Below the pieces are notes generated by a model that saw nothing but the letters and a program-made list of their open reading frames with translations, made no database searches and was not told the origin of the DNA. Positions 8,494 to 17,465 of a stretch of DNA of 64,000 bases are shown one piece after another; the first letter of the stretch is position 1; every line of letters begins with the position of its first letter. The stretch lies in NCBI RefSeq assembly GCF_014596475.1, contig NZ_MECJ01000002.1:372001-436000 (forward strand), in the 5' to 3' direction. The position numbers were made by a program, and so were the translations under genes. Source of the DNA: Streptomyces sp. CBMA152 (GTDB taxonomy: Bacteria > Actinomycetota > Actinomycetes > Streptomycetales > Streptomycetaceae).

Positions 8494-9474
8494 TCAGGCG
8501 GCTTCGGGGAAGTGGCAAGCCACCTGGCGTGTGGTGCCCGGGGAAGTGATCTTCAGCAGCGGTGCCTCGGTCCGGCACACCTCCTGCGCCTTCGGGCAGC
8601 GCGGATGGAAGGTGCAGCCGGGCGGGGGTGCGGCCGGGCTCGGCGGGTCACCGAGCAGCGTGATCCGCTCCCGGGTCCGCTCGGCGGCCGGGTCGGGCAG
8701 CGGCACGGCCGAAAGGAGCGCCCGGGTGTAGGGGTGCGCGGGGGCCGCGTACACCCGTTCCTTGTCGCCGATCTCGACTATCCGGCCCAGGTACATCACC
8801 GCGACCCGGTGACAGACCCGCTTCACCACCGACAGGTCATGGGCGATGAAGAGGTAGGCGAGGCCGAGTTCGCGCTGGAGCCGCTCCATCAGATTGACGA
8901 TCTGCGCCTGTACGGACACGTCGAGCGCGGACACCGGCTCGTCCGCGACGACGAGCCGGGGGTTGGTGGCGAGCGAGCGGGCGATGCCGATGCGCTGGGC
9001 CTGACCGCCGGAGAACTCGTGCGGATAGCGGTCGATGTGCTCCGGGATGAGCCCCACCAAGTCCATCAACTCGACCGCCCTCTTGCGCGCGTCGGCCGCC
9101 GAACTCCCCTGGATCAACAGGGGGTCGGAGATGATCCGGGCCACGGTCTGGCGGGGGTTGAGGGAGGAGTGCGGGTCCTGGAAGACCATCTGCAGTTCGC
9201 GGCGCAGCGGCTTGAGCTCGCGCTGGGACATGCGGCTGATGTCGTGTCCGTCGTAGGCGATCGAGCCGGTGGTGGGTTCGAGCAGCCGCACGATCATGCG
9301 GCCGGTGGTGGACTTGCCGCAGCCGGACTCGCCGACCAGGCCCAGCGTCTCCCCGGCCGCCACGTCGAAGCTGACGCCGTCCACGGCCCGTACCGGAGCC
9401 GCACCGCGACGCCGGGCCGGGAAGGCCATCGTCACATCCCGTACGGCGAGAAGGGGTTCAGGTGCGGTGGTCAT
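8494..9474 (-). CDS. Peptide ABC transporter ATP-binding protein (DppF/OppF type)
   Basis: This 326-residue ABC ATPase has Walker [10 protein letters not shown] near residue 51, signature FSGGQAQR, Walker [13 protein letters not shown], and the oligopeptide/dipeptide C-terminal extension with clustered Cys ([15 protein letters not shown]) that binds an iron-sulfur cluster in some homologues. It is the last gene of a five-gene minus-strand operon (binding protein, two permeases, two ATPases). Its start overlaps the stop of the upstream ATPase gene by four bases. It energises import of peptides as a heterodimer with that protein. Confidence 0.95.
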   Translation of the reverse strand: MTTAPEPLLAVRDVTMAFPARRRGAAPVRAVDGVSFDVAAGETLGLVGESGCGKSTTGRMIVRLLEPTTGSIAYDGHDISRMSQRELKPLRRELQMVFQDPHSSLNPRQTVARIISDPLLIQGSSAADARKRAVELMDLVGLIPEHIDRYPHEFSGGQAQRIGIARSLATNPRLVVADEPVSALDVSVQAQIVNLMERLQRELGLAYLFIAHDLSVVKRVCHRVAVMYLGRIVEIGDKERVYAAPAHPYTRALLSAVPLPDPAAERTRERITLLGDPPSPAAPPPGCTFHPRCPKAQEVCRTEAPLLKITSPGTTRQVACHFPEAA

Positions 9475-10475
9475 GAGGCGACGCCTTCGTACGCGGGGAG
9501 GTGGCAGGCGGCCGGATGCCCGGCCGGGCCGCTCAGCAGCGGCCGTTCGGTCTCGCAGCGCAGTCGCTCGCTCGCCGTGGCCTCCGCCGCCCGGGGGCAG
9601 CGGGGTGCGAACGCGCAGCCGGGAGCGGGGCTCAGCAGCGACGGCGGACTGCCGGGGATGGCCCGCAGCGGTTCCCCGTCGCTGTCGTCGAGCCGGGGCA
9701 GCGAGTCCAGCAGACCCCGGGTGTACGGGTGGACGGGCGTGGCGAACAGGGCGTCCACCGGGGCCTGTTCGGCCGCGCGTCCGCCGTACATCACCAGCAC
9801 GTCGTGGGCGACGCGGGCCACCACCCCCAGATCGTGCGTGATCATGACGACGGCGAGGCCGCGCTCCTGCTGGATACGGGCGATCAGCTCCAGGATCTGC
9901 GCCTGGACGGTGACGTCGAGCGCGGTGGTCGGCTCGTCCGCGATGAGCAGTTCGGGCTCGCAGGCCAGCGCCATCGCGATCATCACACGCTGGCGCATCC
10001 CGCCGGAGAACTGGTGCGGGTACTCGCCCGCCCGGCGCTCCGGCTCGGGAATGCCCACCTCGGCCAGCATCTCCACGGCTCGCCGACGGGCGGCGGAGCG
10101 GCGGGAGTTGAAATGGACCCGGTGGTGCTCGGCGATCTGCTCGCCGACGGTGTAGTACGGGTGGAGGCTGGAGAGCGGGTCCTGGAAGATCATCGCGATG
10201 CGGCGGCCGCGCAGCCGGTTGAGCTCGCGTTCGGTGAGGCCCACCAGCTCCTGCCCGTCGAGCCGGATCGAACCGGTGACCTCGGCGCCGGTGTGCAGAC
10301 CGAGCACGGCCATCGAGGTGACCGACTTGCCGGAGCCGGACTCGCCCACGATGCCGAGCGTGCGGCCCCGGTGGACGTCGAAGCTCAGCGAGTCCACGGC
10401 CCGCACCGGCCCGCGCTTGGTCGGGAAGGTGACGCCCAAGTCATCGACACGGAGCAGAGGTTGGTTATCAGTCAT
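9471..10475 (-). CDS. Peptide ABC transporter ATP-binding protein (DppD/OppD type)
   Basis: This 334-residue ABC ATPase has Walker [10 protein letters not shown], signature FSGGMRQRV, Walker [13 protein letters not shown], the H-loop MITHDLG and the Cys-containing oligopeptide C-terminal motif ([11 protein letters not shown]). Its ATG overlaps the upstream permease stop codon (TGATG) and its own stop overlaps the next ATPase start, so the operon is tightly coupled. It pairs with the DppF-type subunit. Confidence 0.95.
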   Translation of the reverse strand: MTDNQPLLRVDDLGVTFPTKRGPVRAVDSLSFDVHRGRTLGIVGESGSGKSVTSMAVLGLHTGAEVTGSIRLDGQELVGLTERELNRLRGRRIAMIFQDPLSSLHPYYTVGEQIAEHHRVHFNSRRSAARRRAVEMLAEVGIPEPERRAGEYPHQFSGGMRQRVMIAMALACEPELLIADEPTTALDVTVQAQILELIARIQQERGLAVVMITHDLGVVARVAHDVLVMYGGRAAEQAPVDALFATPVHPYTRGLLDSLPRLDDSDGEPLRAIPGSPPSLLSPAPGCAFAPRCPRAAEATASERLRCETERPLLSGPAGHPAACHLPAYEGVAS

Positions 10476-11461
10476 CAGAATCTGACCCTCGGGTCGACAA
10501 CGGCGTACAGCAGGTCGACGGCCAGATTGGCGACGACGATGAACGTGGCGGCGAGCAGGGTGACACCGAGGATGACCGGCTGGTCACCGGTGGACAGAGC
10601 GCCGTAGAAGAGCCGCCCGATGCCCGGCAGACCGAAGATCGACTCGGTGATCACCGCGCCCGCGAGCAGTCCGCCCAGATCCATGCCGAAGAGGGTGAGG
10701 ATCGGGGTCATCCCCGCGCGCAGCCCGTGCTTGACCACGACCGTGCGGCGCGGCAGACCCTTGGCGCGAGCGGTGCGGATATACGGCTCCGCCATCGTCT
10801 CGATCATCGAACTGCGGCTCTGGCGCGCGTACATGGCCGCGTACAGGATGGCGAGTGCCAGCCACGGGAGCAGCAGGTTGGAGGCCCAGTGGACGGGGTC
10901 GGAGCCGAGCGACACGTACTGCGGATAGGGCAGCAGTCCCGCGGTCCTGATCAGTCCGTAGATCAGCATCATCGAGGTGAAGTAGACCGGAAGCGAGGCG
11001 GCGCCGACCGCGCCGACCATCAGGACCTTGTCCACGAGGGTGTCCTTGCGCAGCGCGGCCGTGACACCGGCGGTCAGACCGATCGCCAGCCACAGCACCG
11101 CCGAGCCGAACGCGAGCGAGGCCGAGACCGGCAGCCGGTCCATCAGCAGGCTCCACACGGACTCACTGTTCTCGTACGAGTAGCCCAGGCACGGGAACGA
11201 GCAGTGCAGGGTGTACTGGCCGGTGCCGATGGTGCGGCCGGTGAAGATGCCGCTGAGGAAGTCCCAGAACTGCCGCCAGATCGGCTGGTCGAGGCCCATA
11301 TGGGCGCGGATCGCGATCAGCCGCTCGGTGCTGCACGACTTTCCGCAGGCCGCCGCCGCCGGGTCGGAGGGCAGGACGTAGAAGATGGTGAAGGTGACGG
11401 CGGCGATCGCGATCAGCACGCCGACCACGCCGAGCAGCCGGCGGCCGAGGTAGAGGATCAT
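10475..11461 (-). CDS. Peptide ABC transporter permease (DppB/OppB type)
   Basis: This 328-residue inner-membrane permease has an N-terminal hydrophobic anchor (ILYLGRRLLGVVGVLIAIAA), a periplasmic loop holding two Cys pairs (AAACGKSCS and HCSFPC), then five further hydrophobic segments and the EAA-type cytoplasmic loop (YIRTARAKGLPRRTVVVKH). The open frame extends upstream, but ATG 11461 overlaps the stop of the preceding permease (ATGA) and starts the DppB-like anchor, so it is the real start. The Cys-rich external loop is longer than usual for this subunit. Confidence 0.93.
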   Translation of the reverse strand: MILYLGRRLLGVVGVLIAIAAVTFTIFYVLPSDPAAAACGKSCSTERLIAIRAHMGLDQPIWRQFWDFLSGIFTGRTIGTGQYTLHCSFPCLGYSYENSESVWSLLMDRLPVSASLAFGSAVLWLAIGLTAGVTAALRKDTLVDKVLMVGAVGAASLPVYFTSMMLIYGLIRTAGLLPYPQYVSLGSDPVHWASNLLLPWLALAILYAAMYARQSRSSMIETMAEPYIRTARAKGLPRRTVVVKHGLRAGMTPILTLFGMDLGGLLAGAVITESIFGLPGIGRLFYGALSTGDQPVILGVTLLAATFIVVANLAVDLLYAVVDPRVRF

Positions 11462-12402
11462 GAGCGGCTGCCCCTCGGGTCGAGGATGTCCCGCAGCGCG
11501 TCGCCGAGCAGCGTGAACGCCAGCACCGTGAGGAACAGACAGGTGCTGGGGATGACGAAGTACATGGGATCCGTGTCGTAGAAGGCGACGCTCTCCGCGA
11601 TCATCTGCCCCCAGGACGGGGTGGGCGGGCGTACGCCCACGCCCAGATAGCTCAGCGCCGCCTCGGTGGCGATCATCCCCGGGATGATCAGGGTGGTGTA
11701 CGCGATGACAGGACCGGCCACGCCCGGCAGGATGTCGCGGGTCAGGATGCGCCACGATCCCGCGCCGCCGACGCGCGCGGCGTCCACGTACTCGCGGTGC
11801 TTGAGCGAGAGCGTCTGTCCGCGCACCACCCGGGCGATGCCGGGCCAGCCGAAGAGGCCGATGACGCCGGTCATCAGCACGATCCGGTTGACGTCCTTGG
11901 CCACCGACATCATCGCGATCATGAAGATGAGGGAGGGGAAGGACATGGTCAGGTCCATGAGCCTGCTCAGGACGGCGTCGATGCGCCCGCCGAAGTACCC
12001 GGATGCGATGCCGGCCGCCGTTCCCGCGATCACCACGATGGCGGTGGCGGTGAAGGCGATCAGCAGGGAGACCTGGGCGCCGTGCACGACCCGGGCGAAC
12101 AGGTCGCGGCCGGTGACGGGTTCGACCCCGAGCCAGTGGTCCGGGGAGATCCCGCCGAGCCGGCCAAGGGGCTGGCCGCCGAGGTAGGGGTCGACGGCGG
12201 TCTTGTCGAACTCGTCGGGCGACCAGCCGCCGGCCTTGCTGAGCAGGGGCGCGGCGGCGGCCATCACGACGAACAGGGCGACGATGACGAGGGAGATCTT
12301 GACGGAGGCGCGACGGCGAAGCTCCGCGCGGGCGAGCTGCCAGGGCCCGCTGCCGCTGGGGGCGGGGGCTTCGGTTTTCGCCGGTTCGGTGAGGGTGGTC
12401 AT
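11458..12402 (-). CDS. Peptide ABC transporter permease (DppC/OppC type)
   Basis: This 314-residue permease has a cytoplasmic N-terminus, a first membrane span near 35-55, a periplasmic loop (HWLGVEPVTGRDLFARVVHGAQ is typical of DppC), several more spans and the EAA loop (YVDAARVGGAGSWRILTRDILPG). It heterodimerises with the DppB-type protein to form the peptide channel. It lies 13 bases after the binding-protein gene. Confidence 0.94.
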   Translation of the reverse strand: MTTLTEPAKTEAPAPSGSGPWQLARAELRRRASVKISLVIVALFVVMAAAAPLLSKAGGWSPDEFDKTAVDPYLGGQPLGRLGGISPDHWLGVEPVTGRDLFARVVHGAQVSLLIAFTATAIVVIAGTAAGIASGYFGGRIDAVLSRLMDLTMSFPSLIFMIAMMSVAKDVNRIVLMTGVIGLFGWPGIARVVRGQTLSLKHREYVDAARVGGAGSWRILTRDILPGVAGPVIAYTTLIIPGMIATEAALSYLGVGVRPPTPSWGQMIAESVAFYDTDPMYFVIPSTCLFLTVLAFTLLGDALRDILDPRGSRS

Positions 12403-12415
12403 TTCTGATGGATCC

Positions 12416-14164
12416 TCAGCCCTGACCCTTGGACGGGTCCTTGAGACCGACCGTCGCGTAGTCGAGCTGCCCGCCGAACGAGGTCTGGCCGTACGCGCCC
12501 GCGATGTTGTCGCCGAGCACCAGCGGCCAGCGGCGCACCAGGACCGGCACGGTCGGCGCCTTGGCGAGGATCTCGCCGTCGAGCTGGCGCCAGGCCTCGG
12601 CGGCCTGCTTGGCGTCGGTCATCGCGGCGATCTCGTCCATCCGCTTCATGGTCGCCTCGTCGCGGAAGAGCGAGTGGTTGCCGGAGTTGCCCTTCTCCTT
12701 GATGTAGCGGCCGTCGAAGACGAACGGCAGGAACGTGGAGCCCGACGGGTAGTCGGGACACCAGCCCGTGTACACCAGGTCGGTGCGGTTCTTGGTGTCA
12801 CCGATCGTCGCGTAGAACGCGGAGGGGTCGACGGTCTCGATGGTGACCTTGATGCCCGCCTTGCCCAGCGACTGCTGGATCGCCTCGGCGCGGCCCTTGT
12901 CGCCGGTGGAGACGGTCATCTTGGTCTCGATGCCGTTCTCCTTGCCCGCCTCCTTGAGTAGCTGCTTCGCCTTGTCGATGTCACCGGCGGCAGGGATCTT
13001 CAGGGTGTCGGGCTGCTTGCCGTCGAAGAGGCTGGCCGGCATGTACGCGGTGGAGAGGTCGTTGAAGGCCGGGCCGCCGGACGCGGTGAGCACCGAGTCC
13101 CGGTCGAGTGCGTACTGCACGGCCTGACGCACCTTCACATCGTTGAACGGGGCCCGCCCGGTGTGCATCTGGAGCATGTCGGTGCAGTTGGTGGACTCGG
13201 CGATCAGCCGCTTGCGGACATCGGCGTTGGGCAGCACCTTGGCCGCGCTCTCCGGCCGCAGCGCGCCCCAGGAGACAGCGGAGGCGTCGGCTCCCTGACT
13301 GGCGATCAGCCGGTCGTCGATCTGGTTGGCCTTGAGCCCCATGATCATCACGAGCTTGTCCGGGTACGCCTTGCGCACCTGGTCGGTGCCGGGGTCCCAG
13401 TTGGTGTTGCGCACCAGGACGAGCTTCTTGCCGCGCTCGTACGACTCGATCTTGTACGGGCCGGAGGAGAACGGCCGGTTGTCGTACTGCGGCCCCTTGT
13501 CCTGCTTCTGCGGCACCGGTGCGAAGGTCGGCATCACGGTGGCGTTGGGGAACTCCGCGAAGGGCTTGCGCAGTTCGAAGACGATGGTGTGGTCGTCGGG
13601 CGTCTTGATGGAGTCCAGGTGCTTGCCCTGGGCGGGGCCCTGGTAGCCCTCGGCGCCCGTGAGGTAGCGGGCCGCGTAGTCGGCGCCGCCGGGCAGGTCG
13701 GGGGAGAAGGACCGCTCCACGTTGTACTTGACGTCCTGCGCGGTGACCGGGGTCCCGTCCTCGTACTTGACGCCCTGCTTGAGGTGGAACGTCCAGGTCT
13801 TGGCGCCGTCGGAGGAGGTGCCGAGGTCGGTCGCGAGGTCGGGGGTGAGCTCGCCGCCGGTGGTGCCGGGGCCCGCCTTGTAGGTCACCAGGGTGCGGTA
13901 GAGGAGCCGGGTGCCGAACTCCATGTCGCTCATGACCCAGTTGCGGGCCGGGTCGAGATGGGAGAAGTCCTGGTTGGACAGGACGGTGAGGGTGCCGCCC
14001 TTCTGTGGAGTGCCGCCGACCACGGCTCCCGCGTTGGCCATGGCCGGGTTCTTGCCGCCCTGACCTCCGCTCGACGAGTGCTTGGTGCTGGAACAGCCCA
14101 TGGCGCCGAGGGCGAGGGAGGCCACCAGGGCGGTGGAGGCAACGGTGAGGGTGCGCTTGTTCAT
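12416..14164 (-). CDS. Peptide ABC transporter substrate-binding lipoprotein (SBP family 5)
   Basis: This 582-residue extracytoplasmic binding protein has a lipoprotein signal with Cys24 (ALGAMGC) and then a family-5 fold (SDGAKTWTFHLKQGVKYEDGTPVTAQDVKYNVER is split over about 120-150; SSGPYKIESY). Family 5 proteins bind di- or oligopeptides, less often nickel or sugars. As first gene of the operon it is preceded by a promoter with two operator copies. The association with hydroxyproline-degrading enzymes and a prolyl aminopeptidase suggests Pro/Hyp-rich peptides as ligand, which is an inference. Confidence 0.93.
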   Translation of the reverse strand: MNKRTLTVASTALVASLALGAMGCSSTKHSSSGGQGGKNPAMANAGAVVGGTPQKGGTLTVLSNQDFSHLDPARNWVMSDMEFGTRLLYRTLVTYKAGPGTTGGELTPDLATDLGTSSDGAKTWTFHLKQGVKYEDGTPVTAQDVKYNVERSFSPDLPGGADYAARYLTGAEGYQGPAQGKHLDSIKTPDDHTIVFELRKPFAEFPNATVMPTFAPVPQKQDKGPQYDNRPFSSGPYKIESYERGKKLVLVRNTNWDPGTDQVRKAYPDKLVMIMGLKANQIDDRLIASQGADASAVSWGALRPESAAKVLPNADVRKRLIAESTNCTDMLQMHTGRAPFNDVKVRQAVQYALDRDSVLTASGGPAFNDLSTAYMPASLFDGKQPDTLKIPAAGDIDKAKQLLKEAGKENGIETKMTVSTGDKGRAEAIQQSLGKAGIKVTIETVDPSAFYATIGDTKNRTDLVYTGWCPDYPSGSTFLPFVFDGRYIKEKGNSGNHSLFRDEATMKRMDEIAAMTDAKQAAEAWRQLDGEILAKAPTVPVLVRRWPLVLGDNIAGAYGQTSFGGQLDYATVGLKDPSKGQG

Positions 14165-14235
14165 CAGTGGTCACTCCGAGAGCACGAGAACAGTCAGGAC
14201 AGCCAGGTCCGGGTGATGGCCGGAGCTGGCTGGAA

Positions 14236-14274
14236 TGTGACCTGTAACATAGTAATGTGAAATTGTACTGACAA
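14236..14274 (-). promoter_or_regulatory. Promoter of the peptide-transporter operon with operator copies C1 and C2
   Basis: On the minus strand TTGTCA (14274-14269) and TATGTT (14251-14246) are separated by 17 bp, a plausible -35/-10 pair. Operator-like TGTGACCTGTAACA (14236-14249) covers the -10 and start region, and TGTGAAATTGTACT (14256-14269) fills the spacer. The two copies are 20 bp apart, about two helical turns, a layout that suits repression. Confidence 0.55.
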
Positions 14275-14348
14275 GAGGGGTGGCGCTCCTTTACCTGTTC
14301 GTGTCCGAACGTGCCCTGCCCTCCGGGGTGATGATGGGTGCGTCCCCC

Positions 14349-14380
14349 TTGGCGAACGCAGTGCAATGTGAAATATTACT
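14349..14380 (+). promoter_or_regulatory. Promoter of the dehydrogenase operon with operator copy D
   Basis: TTGGCG (14349-14354) and AATATT (14372-14377), spaced 17 bp, could serve as -35/-10. Operator-like TGTGAAATATTACT (14367-14380) overlaps the -10 and ends three bases before the GTG start at 14384. There is no Shine-Dalgarno sequence, so the transcript is probably leaderless. Confidence 0.5.
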
Positions 14381-14383
14381 GAC

Positions 14384-15541
14384 GTGCTCACGAGAAACTC
14401 CTCGGATGTCATCGTCGTCGGCGCCGGTGTGGTCGGCGCGGCGTGCGCCTACTACGCCGCCGGATCCGGACTGCGCGTCACCGTCGTCGACCGCGGTTCC
14501 GTCGCGGGCGGCACCACCGGAGCCGGCGAGGGAAACCTCCTGGTCTCCGACAAGGAACCGGGCCCCGAGCTCGAACTCGCCCTGCTGTCCACGCGATTGT
14601 GGACCGAGCTGGCGAAAGTCCTTCCCCCGGAGATCGAGTACGAGCCCAAGGGCGGACTCGTCGTCGCCTCCCACGAGAGCGGGATGGCCGCCCTCAAGGA
14701 CTTCGCGCTCCAACAGGAGAAGGCGGGCGTCACCGCCGAGGAGGTCCCCGCGGACCGGCTCCACGAGCTGGAACCCCACCTCGCCCCCGGCCTCGCGGGC
14801 GGCTACCACTACCCGCAGGACGCCCAGGTCATGCCCGCCCTCGCCGCCGCACATCTGCTGCGCGCGGGCGGCGACCGGGTGACCCTGCGGCTCGGCGAAG
14901 AGGTCACCGCCGTGCTCACCGGCGTCGGCGGCGAGGTTCGCGGAGTCCGGACGTCCGCCGGGGAACTCCACGCCCCGTTCGTGGTCAACGCCACCGGCAC
15001 CTGGGGCGGCGAACTCGCCCGCCTCGCGGGCGTGGAGCTTCCCGTGCTGCCCCGCCGGGGCTTCGTCCTGGTCACCGAACCGCTGCCACGCGTGGTGCGC
15101 CACAAGGTGTACGCGGCCGACTATGTCGCCGACGTGGCCAGCGGGTCGGCCGCGCTGCAGACCTCGACCGTGGTCGAGGGCACCCAGGCGGGCCCGGTCC
15201 TGATCGGCGCCAGCCGGGAGCGCGTCGGCTTCGACCGCACGCTCTCCACCGAAGTGCTGCGGCGCCTGGCGGCCGAGGCCACGGCGATCTTCCCGGTGCT
15301 GGGAACGGTGCGGGCGATGCGGACGTACGCGGGCTTCCGCCCGTACATGCCCGATCACCTCCCGGCCATCGGCCCCGACCCGCGCGTCCCCGGCCTGCTG
15401 CACGCGTGCGGGCACGAGGGTGCGGGCATCGGGCTGGCGCCCGCGTCGGGTCTGATCATCGCCCGCTGGCTCAGCGGCGATGAACCGCCGCTCGACATCG
15501 GCCCGTTCAGGCCCGAGCGCTTCGCATCGGCGGCATCGTGA
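14384..15541 (+). CDS. FAD-dependent dehydrogenase, D-hydroxyproline dehydrogenase beta / HcnC-like subunit
   Basis: This 385-residue DAO-family flavoprotein has an N-terminal Rossmann motif (VIVVGAGVVGAACAYYAA) and a C-terminal FAD-contact motif (GHEGAGIGLAPASG). It is followed by a small [2Fe-2S] protein and a second flavoprotein, the exact set of hetero-oligomeric D-hydroxyproline dehydrogenases and HcnABC/opine oxidases. Given the deaminase and aldehyde dehydrogenase downstream, oxidation of cis-4-hydroxy-D-proline to pyrroline-4-hydroxy-2-carboxylate is the best proposal. GTG 14384 is chosen because it begins the Rossmann-fold N-terminus. The start is probably leaderless. Confidence 0.87.
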   Translation: MLTRNSSDVIVVGAGVVGAACAYYAAGSGLRVTVVDRGSVAGGTTGAGEGNLLVSDKEPGPELELALLSTRLWTELAKVLPPEIEYEPKGGLVVASHESGMAALKDFALQQEKAGVTAEEVPADRLHELEPHLAPGLAGGYHYPQDAQVMPALAAAHLLRAGGDRVTLRLGEEVTAVLTGVGGEVRGVRTSAGELHAPFVVNATGTWGGELARLAGVELPVLPRRGFVLVTEPLPRVVRHKVYAADYVADVASGSAALQTSTVVEGTQAGPVLIGASRERVGFDRTLSTEVLRRLAAEATAIFPVLGTVRAMRTYAGFRPYMPDHLPAIGPDPRVPGLLHACGHEGAGIGLAPASGLIIARWLSGDEPPLDIGPFRPERFASAAS

Positions 15542-15638
15542 GTCGCAGGACTCAGCAGGTGTCACGTGGAAAAACGCAGTGACGAACCCGCCCGCCCCTT
15601 CCCCGTCCACCGCACTGTCTGGAGAGAGGACGCCCGCA

Positions 15639-15953
15639 GTGGCCCGCACCCCCACCGAGCTGGTCGCGGCACAGCCCGATCCGCCGTTCGAGATCACCTT
15701 CGACAGCCGCCGCGTCACCGCCCTGCCCGGCCAGTCCGTTGCCGCCGCGCTGTGGGGGGCCGGGATCCTGGCCTGGCGCACCACCCGCCAAGGCGGCCGT
15801 CCGCGCGGCGCGTTCTGCGGCATCGGCCAGTGCTACGACTGCCTCGCCACCATCAACGCCGAGCCCAACCGGCGGGCCTGCCTGGTCCCCGCGCGCCCCG
15901 GCGACACCGTCACCACTCAGGAAGGGCACGGCCATGACCGCCTCGGCGTCTGA
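15639..15953 (+). CDS. (2Fe-2S)-binding subunit of the dehydrogenase (HcnA-like)
   Basis: This 104-residue protein matches the small ferredoxin-like subunit family: FDSRRVTALPGQSVAAALWGAG, then the cluster-binding Cys series CGIGQCYDC with a further Cys at RRACLVPA. GTG 15639 follows a strong Shine-Dalgarno sequence (GGAGAGAGGA). The frame is open further upstream, but nothing there resembles the family. It overlaps the next gene by 20 bases, which implies coupled translation. It passes electrons between the two flavoprotein subunits. Confidence 0.88.
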   Translation: MARTPTELVAAQPDPPFEITFDSRRVTALPGQSVAAALWGAGILAWRTTRQGGRPRGAFCGIGQCYDCLATINAEPNRRACLVPARPGDTVTTQEGHGHDRLGV

Positions 15954-17379
15954 ACCGTACGACCTCGCGGTCATCGGCGCGGGCTCCGCCGGTCTCGCCG
16001 GCGCGGTCTCCGCCTCCGAACTCGGCCTCTCCGTCGTCCTGTTGGACTCCTCCGTACAAGCGGGCGGGCAGTTCTACCGGCATCCGGCACCCGGATTGGG
16101 AGCGGCCCGGCCCGAGGCGCTGCACCACGACTGGTCCGCCTTCGCCGAGCTGCGCCGACGCCTGGCGGCGAGCGACGTGACGCATCTGACGGCCCATCAT
16201 GTGTGGAGCGTCACCAGGGAGGACGGCGACGACGGGCCGTGGGCCGTCCACGCCGTCACCGGGCCCGACGGCGCCGAGGGGCGGCCCCGCCGCATCCACG
16301 CCCGTACGGTCCTGCTCGCGACCGGCGCGTATGAGCGCCAACTGCCCTTCCCCGGCTGGACCCTGCCCGGTGTCGTGGGCGCCGGGGGAGCCCAGGCCAT
16401 GCTCAAGTCCGGCCTGGTCCTGCCCGGCAAGCGGATCGTCGTGGCGGGCAGCGGCCCGCTGCTGCTCGCCGTCGCCTCCTCGCTCGCCATTGCGGGGGCG
16501 AAGGTGCCGGCCGTCGTCGAGGCCTCCGGCTATCTGCGGTACGCCCGCAGCCCCCGGGTGCTCATGACCAACCCGCACAAGGCGGCCGAGGCGCTGACCC
16601 ACGGGACGGCGTTGCTGCGCCACCGGGTCCGGCTCGTCACCCGCAGCGCAGTGACCGAGGTGCACGGCACCGACCGGGTGGAGGCCGTGACCGTCACCCG
16701 TCTGGACCGCGACTGGCGACCCGTACAGGGGTCGGGCCGCCGGATCGCGTGCGACGCACTGGCCGTCGGCCACGGCCTTGTTCCCCAGATCGAACTGGCC
16801 ACGGCGCTCGGCTGTGCCACCCGCCCGCTGGCCGACGGCACCCTGGCCCTCGCCCTGGACACCCGCCAGGAGACCTCCGTACGAGGACTGTGGGCGGCGG
16901 GCGAGACCGGGGGAGTGGGCGGCGCCGAACTCGCCCGTACAGAAGGCGAGTTGGCGGGAATCGCGGTTGCCGCACGGCTGCTGGGGCGCCCTGCCGACAG
17001 CGCCCGACTGCGTCGGCTGCTGCGCGACCGCGACCGGATGCGCGCCTTCGCCGAGCTGATGGGCCGCGCCCACGCACCCGGGCCGGGCTGGTCGGGATGG
17101 CTCACCGACGACACCGATGTGTGCCGGTGCGAGGAGGTCAGCGCCGGACGGGTGCGCGAGGCGGTGAGGGACCTCGGCGCGCGCGACGCGCGGACCGTCA
17201 AACTGCTCACCCGGGCGGGTATGGGCTGGTGCCAGGGCCGGATGTGCGGCACGGCCGTCGCCTGCCTCGCGGCACGCGGCGAAGCCCCCGAACCCCCGGC
17301 CGAGCGGCGCCCGTTCGCCACACCGGTCCCGCTCTCGACCCTCGCCGCGCTCGACGCGTCCACCGAGAACGACTCCTGA
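15934..17379 (+). CDS. NAD(P)/FAD-binding subunit with BFD-like [2Fe-2S] C-terminus (HcnB-like)
   Basis: This 481-residue flavoprotein starts with GAGSAGLAGAVSASELGL, has a second dinucleotide motif (VVAGSGPLLLAVASSLA) near 165, and ends with a bacterioferritin-associated-ferredoxin-like domain carrying four Cys (VCRCEEV and MGWCQGRMC). That is the standard architecture of the alpha subunit of D-hydroxyproline dehydrogenase/HcnB proteins. It overlaps the [2Fe-2S] gene by 20 bases. A short hairpin terminator follows its stop. Confidence 0.9.
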   Translation: MTASASEPYDLAVIGAGSAGLAGAVSASELGLSVVLLDSSVQAGGQFYRHPAPGLGAARPEALHHDWSAFAELRRRLAASDVTHLTAHHVWSVTREDGDDGPWAVHAVTGPDGAEGRPRRIHARTVLLATGAYERQLPFPGWTLPGVVGAGGAQAMLKSGLVLPGKRIVVAGSGPLLLAVASSLAIAGAKVPAVVEASGYLRYARSPRVLMTNPHKAAEALTHGTALLRHRVRLVTRSAVTEVHGTDRVEAVTVTRLDRDWRPVQGSGRRIACDALAVGHGLVPQIELATALGCATRPLADGTLALALDTRQETSVRGLWAAGETGGVGGAELARTEGELAGIAVAARLLGRPADSARLRRLLRDRDRMRAFAELMGRAHAPGPGWSGWLTDDTDVCRCEEVSAGRVREAVRDLGARDARTVKLLTRAGMGWCQGRMCGTAVACLAARGEAPEPPAERRPFATPVPLSTLAALDASTENDS

Positions 17380-17399
17380 CACGACTTCACACCGCAGGC

Positions 17400-17416
17400 G
17401 GGCCCCTTCGGGGGCC
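17400..17416 (+). terminator. Short GC hairpin after the dehydrogenase operon
   Basis: GGGCCCC-TTC-GGGGCCC, a perfect 7-bp stem with a 3-base loop, 21 bases after the stop at 17379. It probably attenuates read-through into the deaminase gene, which has its own promoter. Confidence 0.55.
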
Positions 17417-17430
17417 CTCGCACGACCACC

Positions 17431-17444
17431 TATAAAATGTCACA
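17431..17444 (+). promoter_or_regulatory. Operator copy B overlapping a TATAAA -10 box
   Basis: TATAAAATGTCACA matches operator copy A at 12 of 14 positions, with the right half-site intact. TATAAA within it is a good -10 element for the deaminase gene, whose ATG is at 17466 with AGAAAGG in between. No convincing -35 was picked out. Confidence 0.55.
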
Positions 17445-17465
17445 CTGCATAGAAAGGTCATCGAC

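Noticed and set aside
15910..17382. 490-codon minus-strand frame
   Set aside because: Antisense shadow of the HcnB-like gene, which has two dinucleotide motifs and a Cys cluster.
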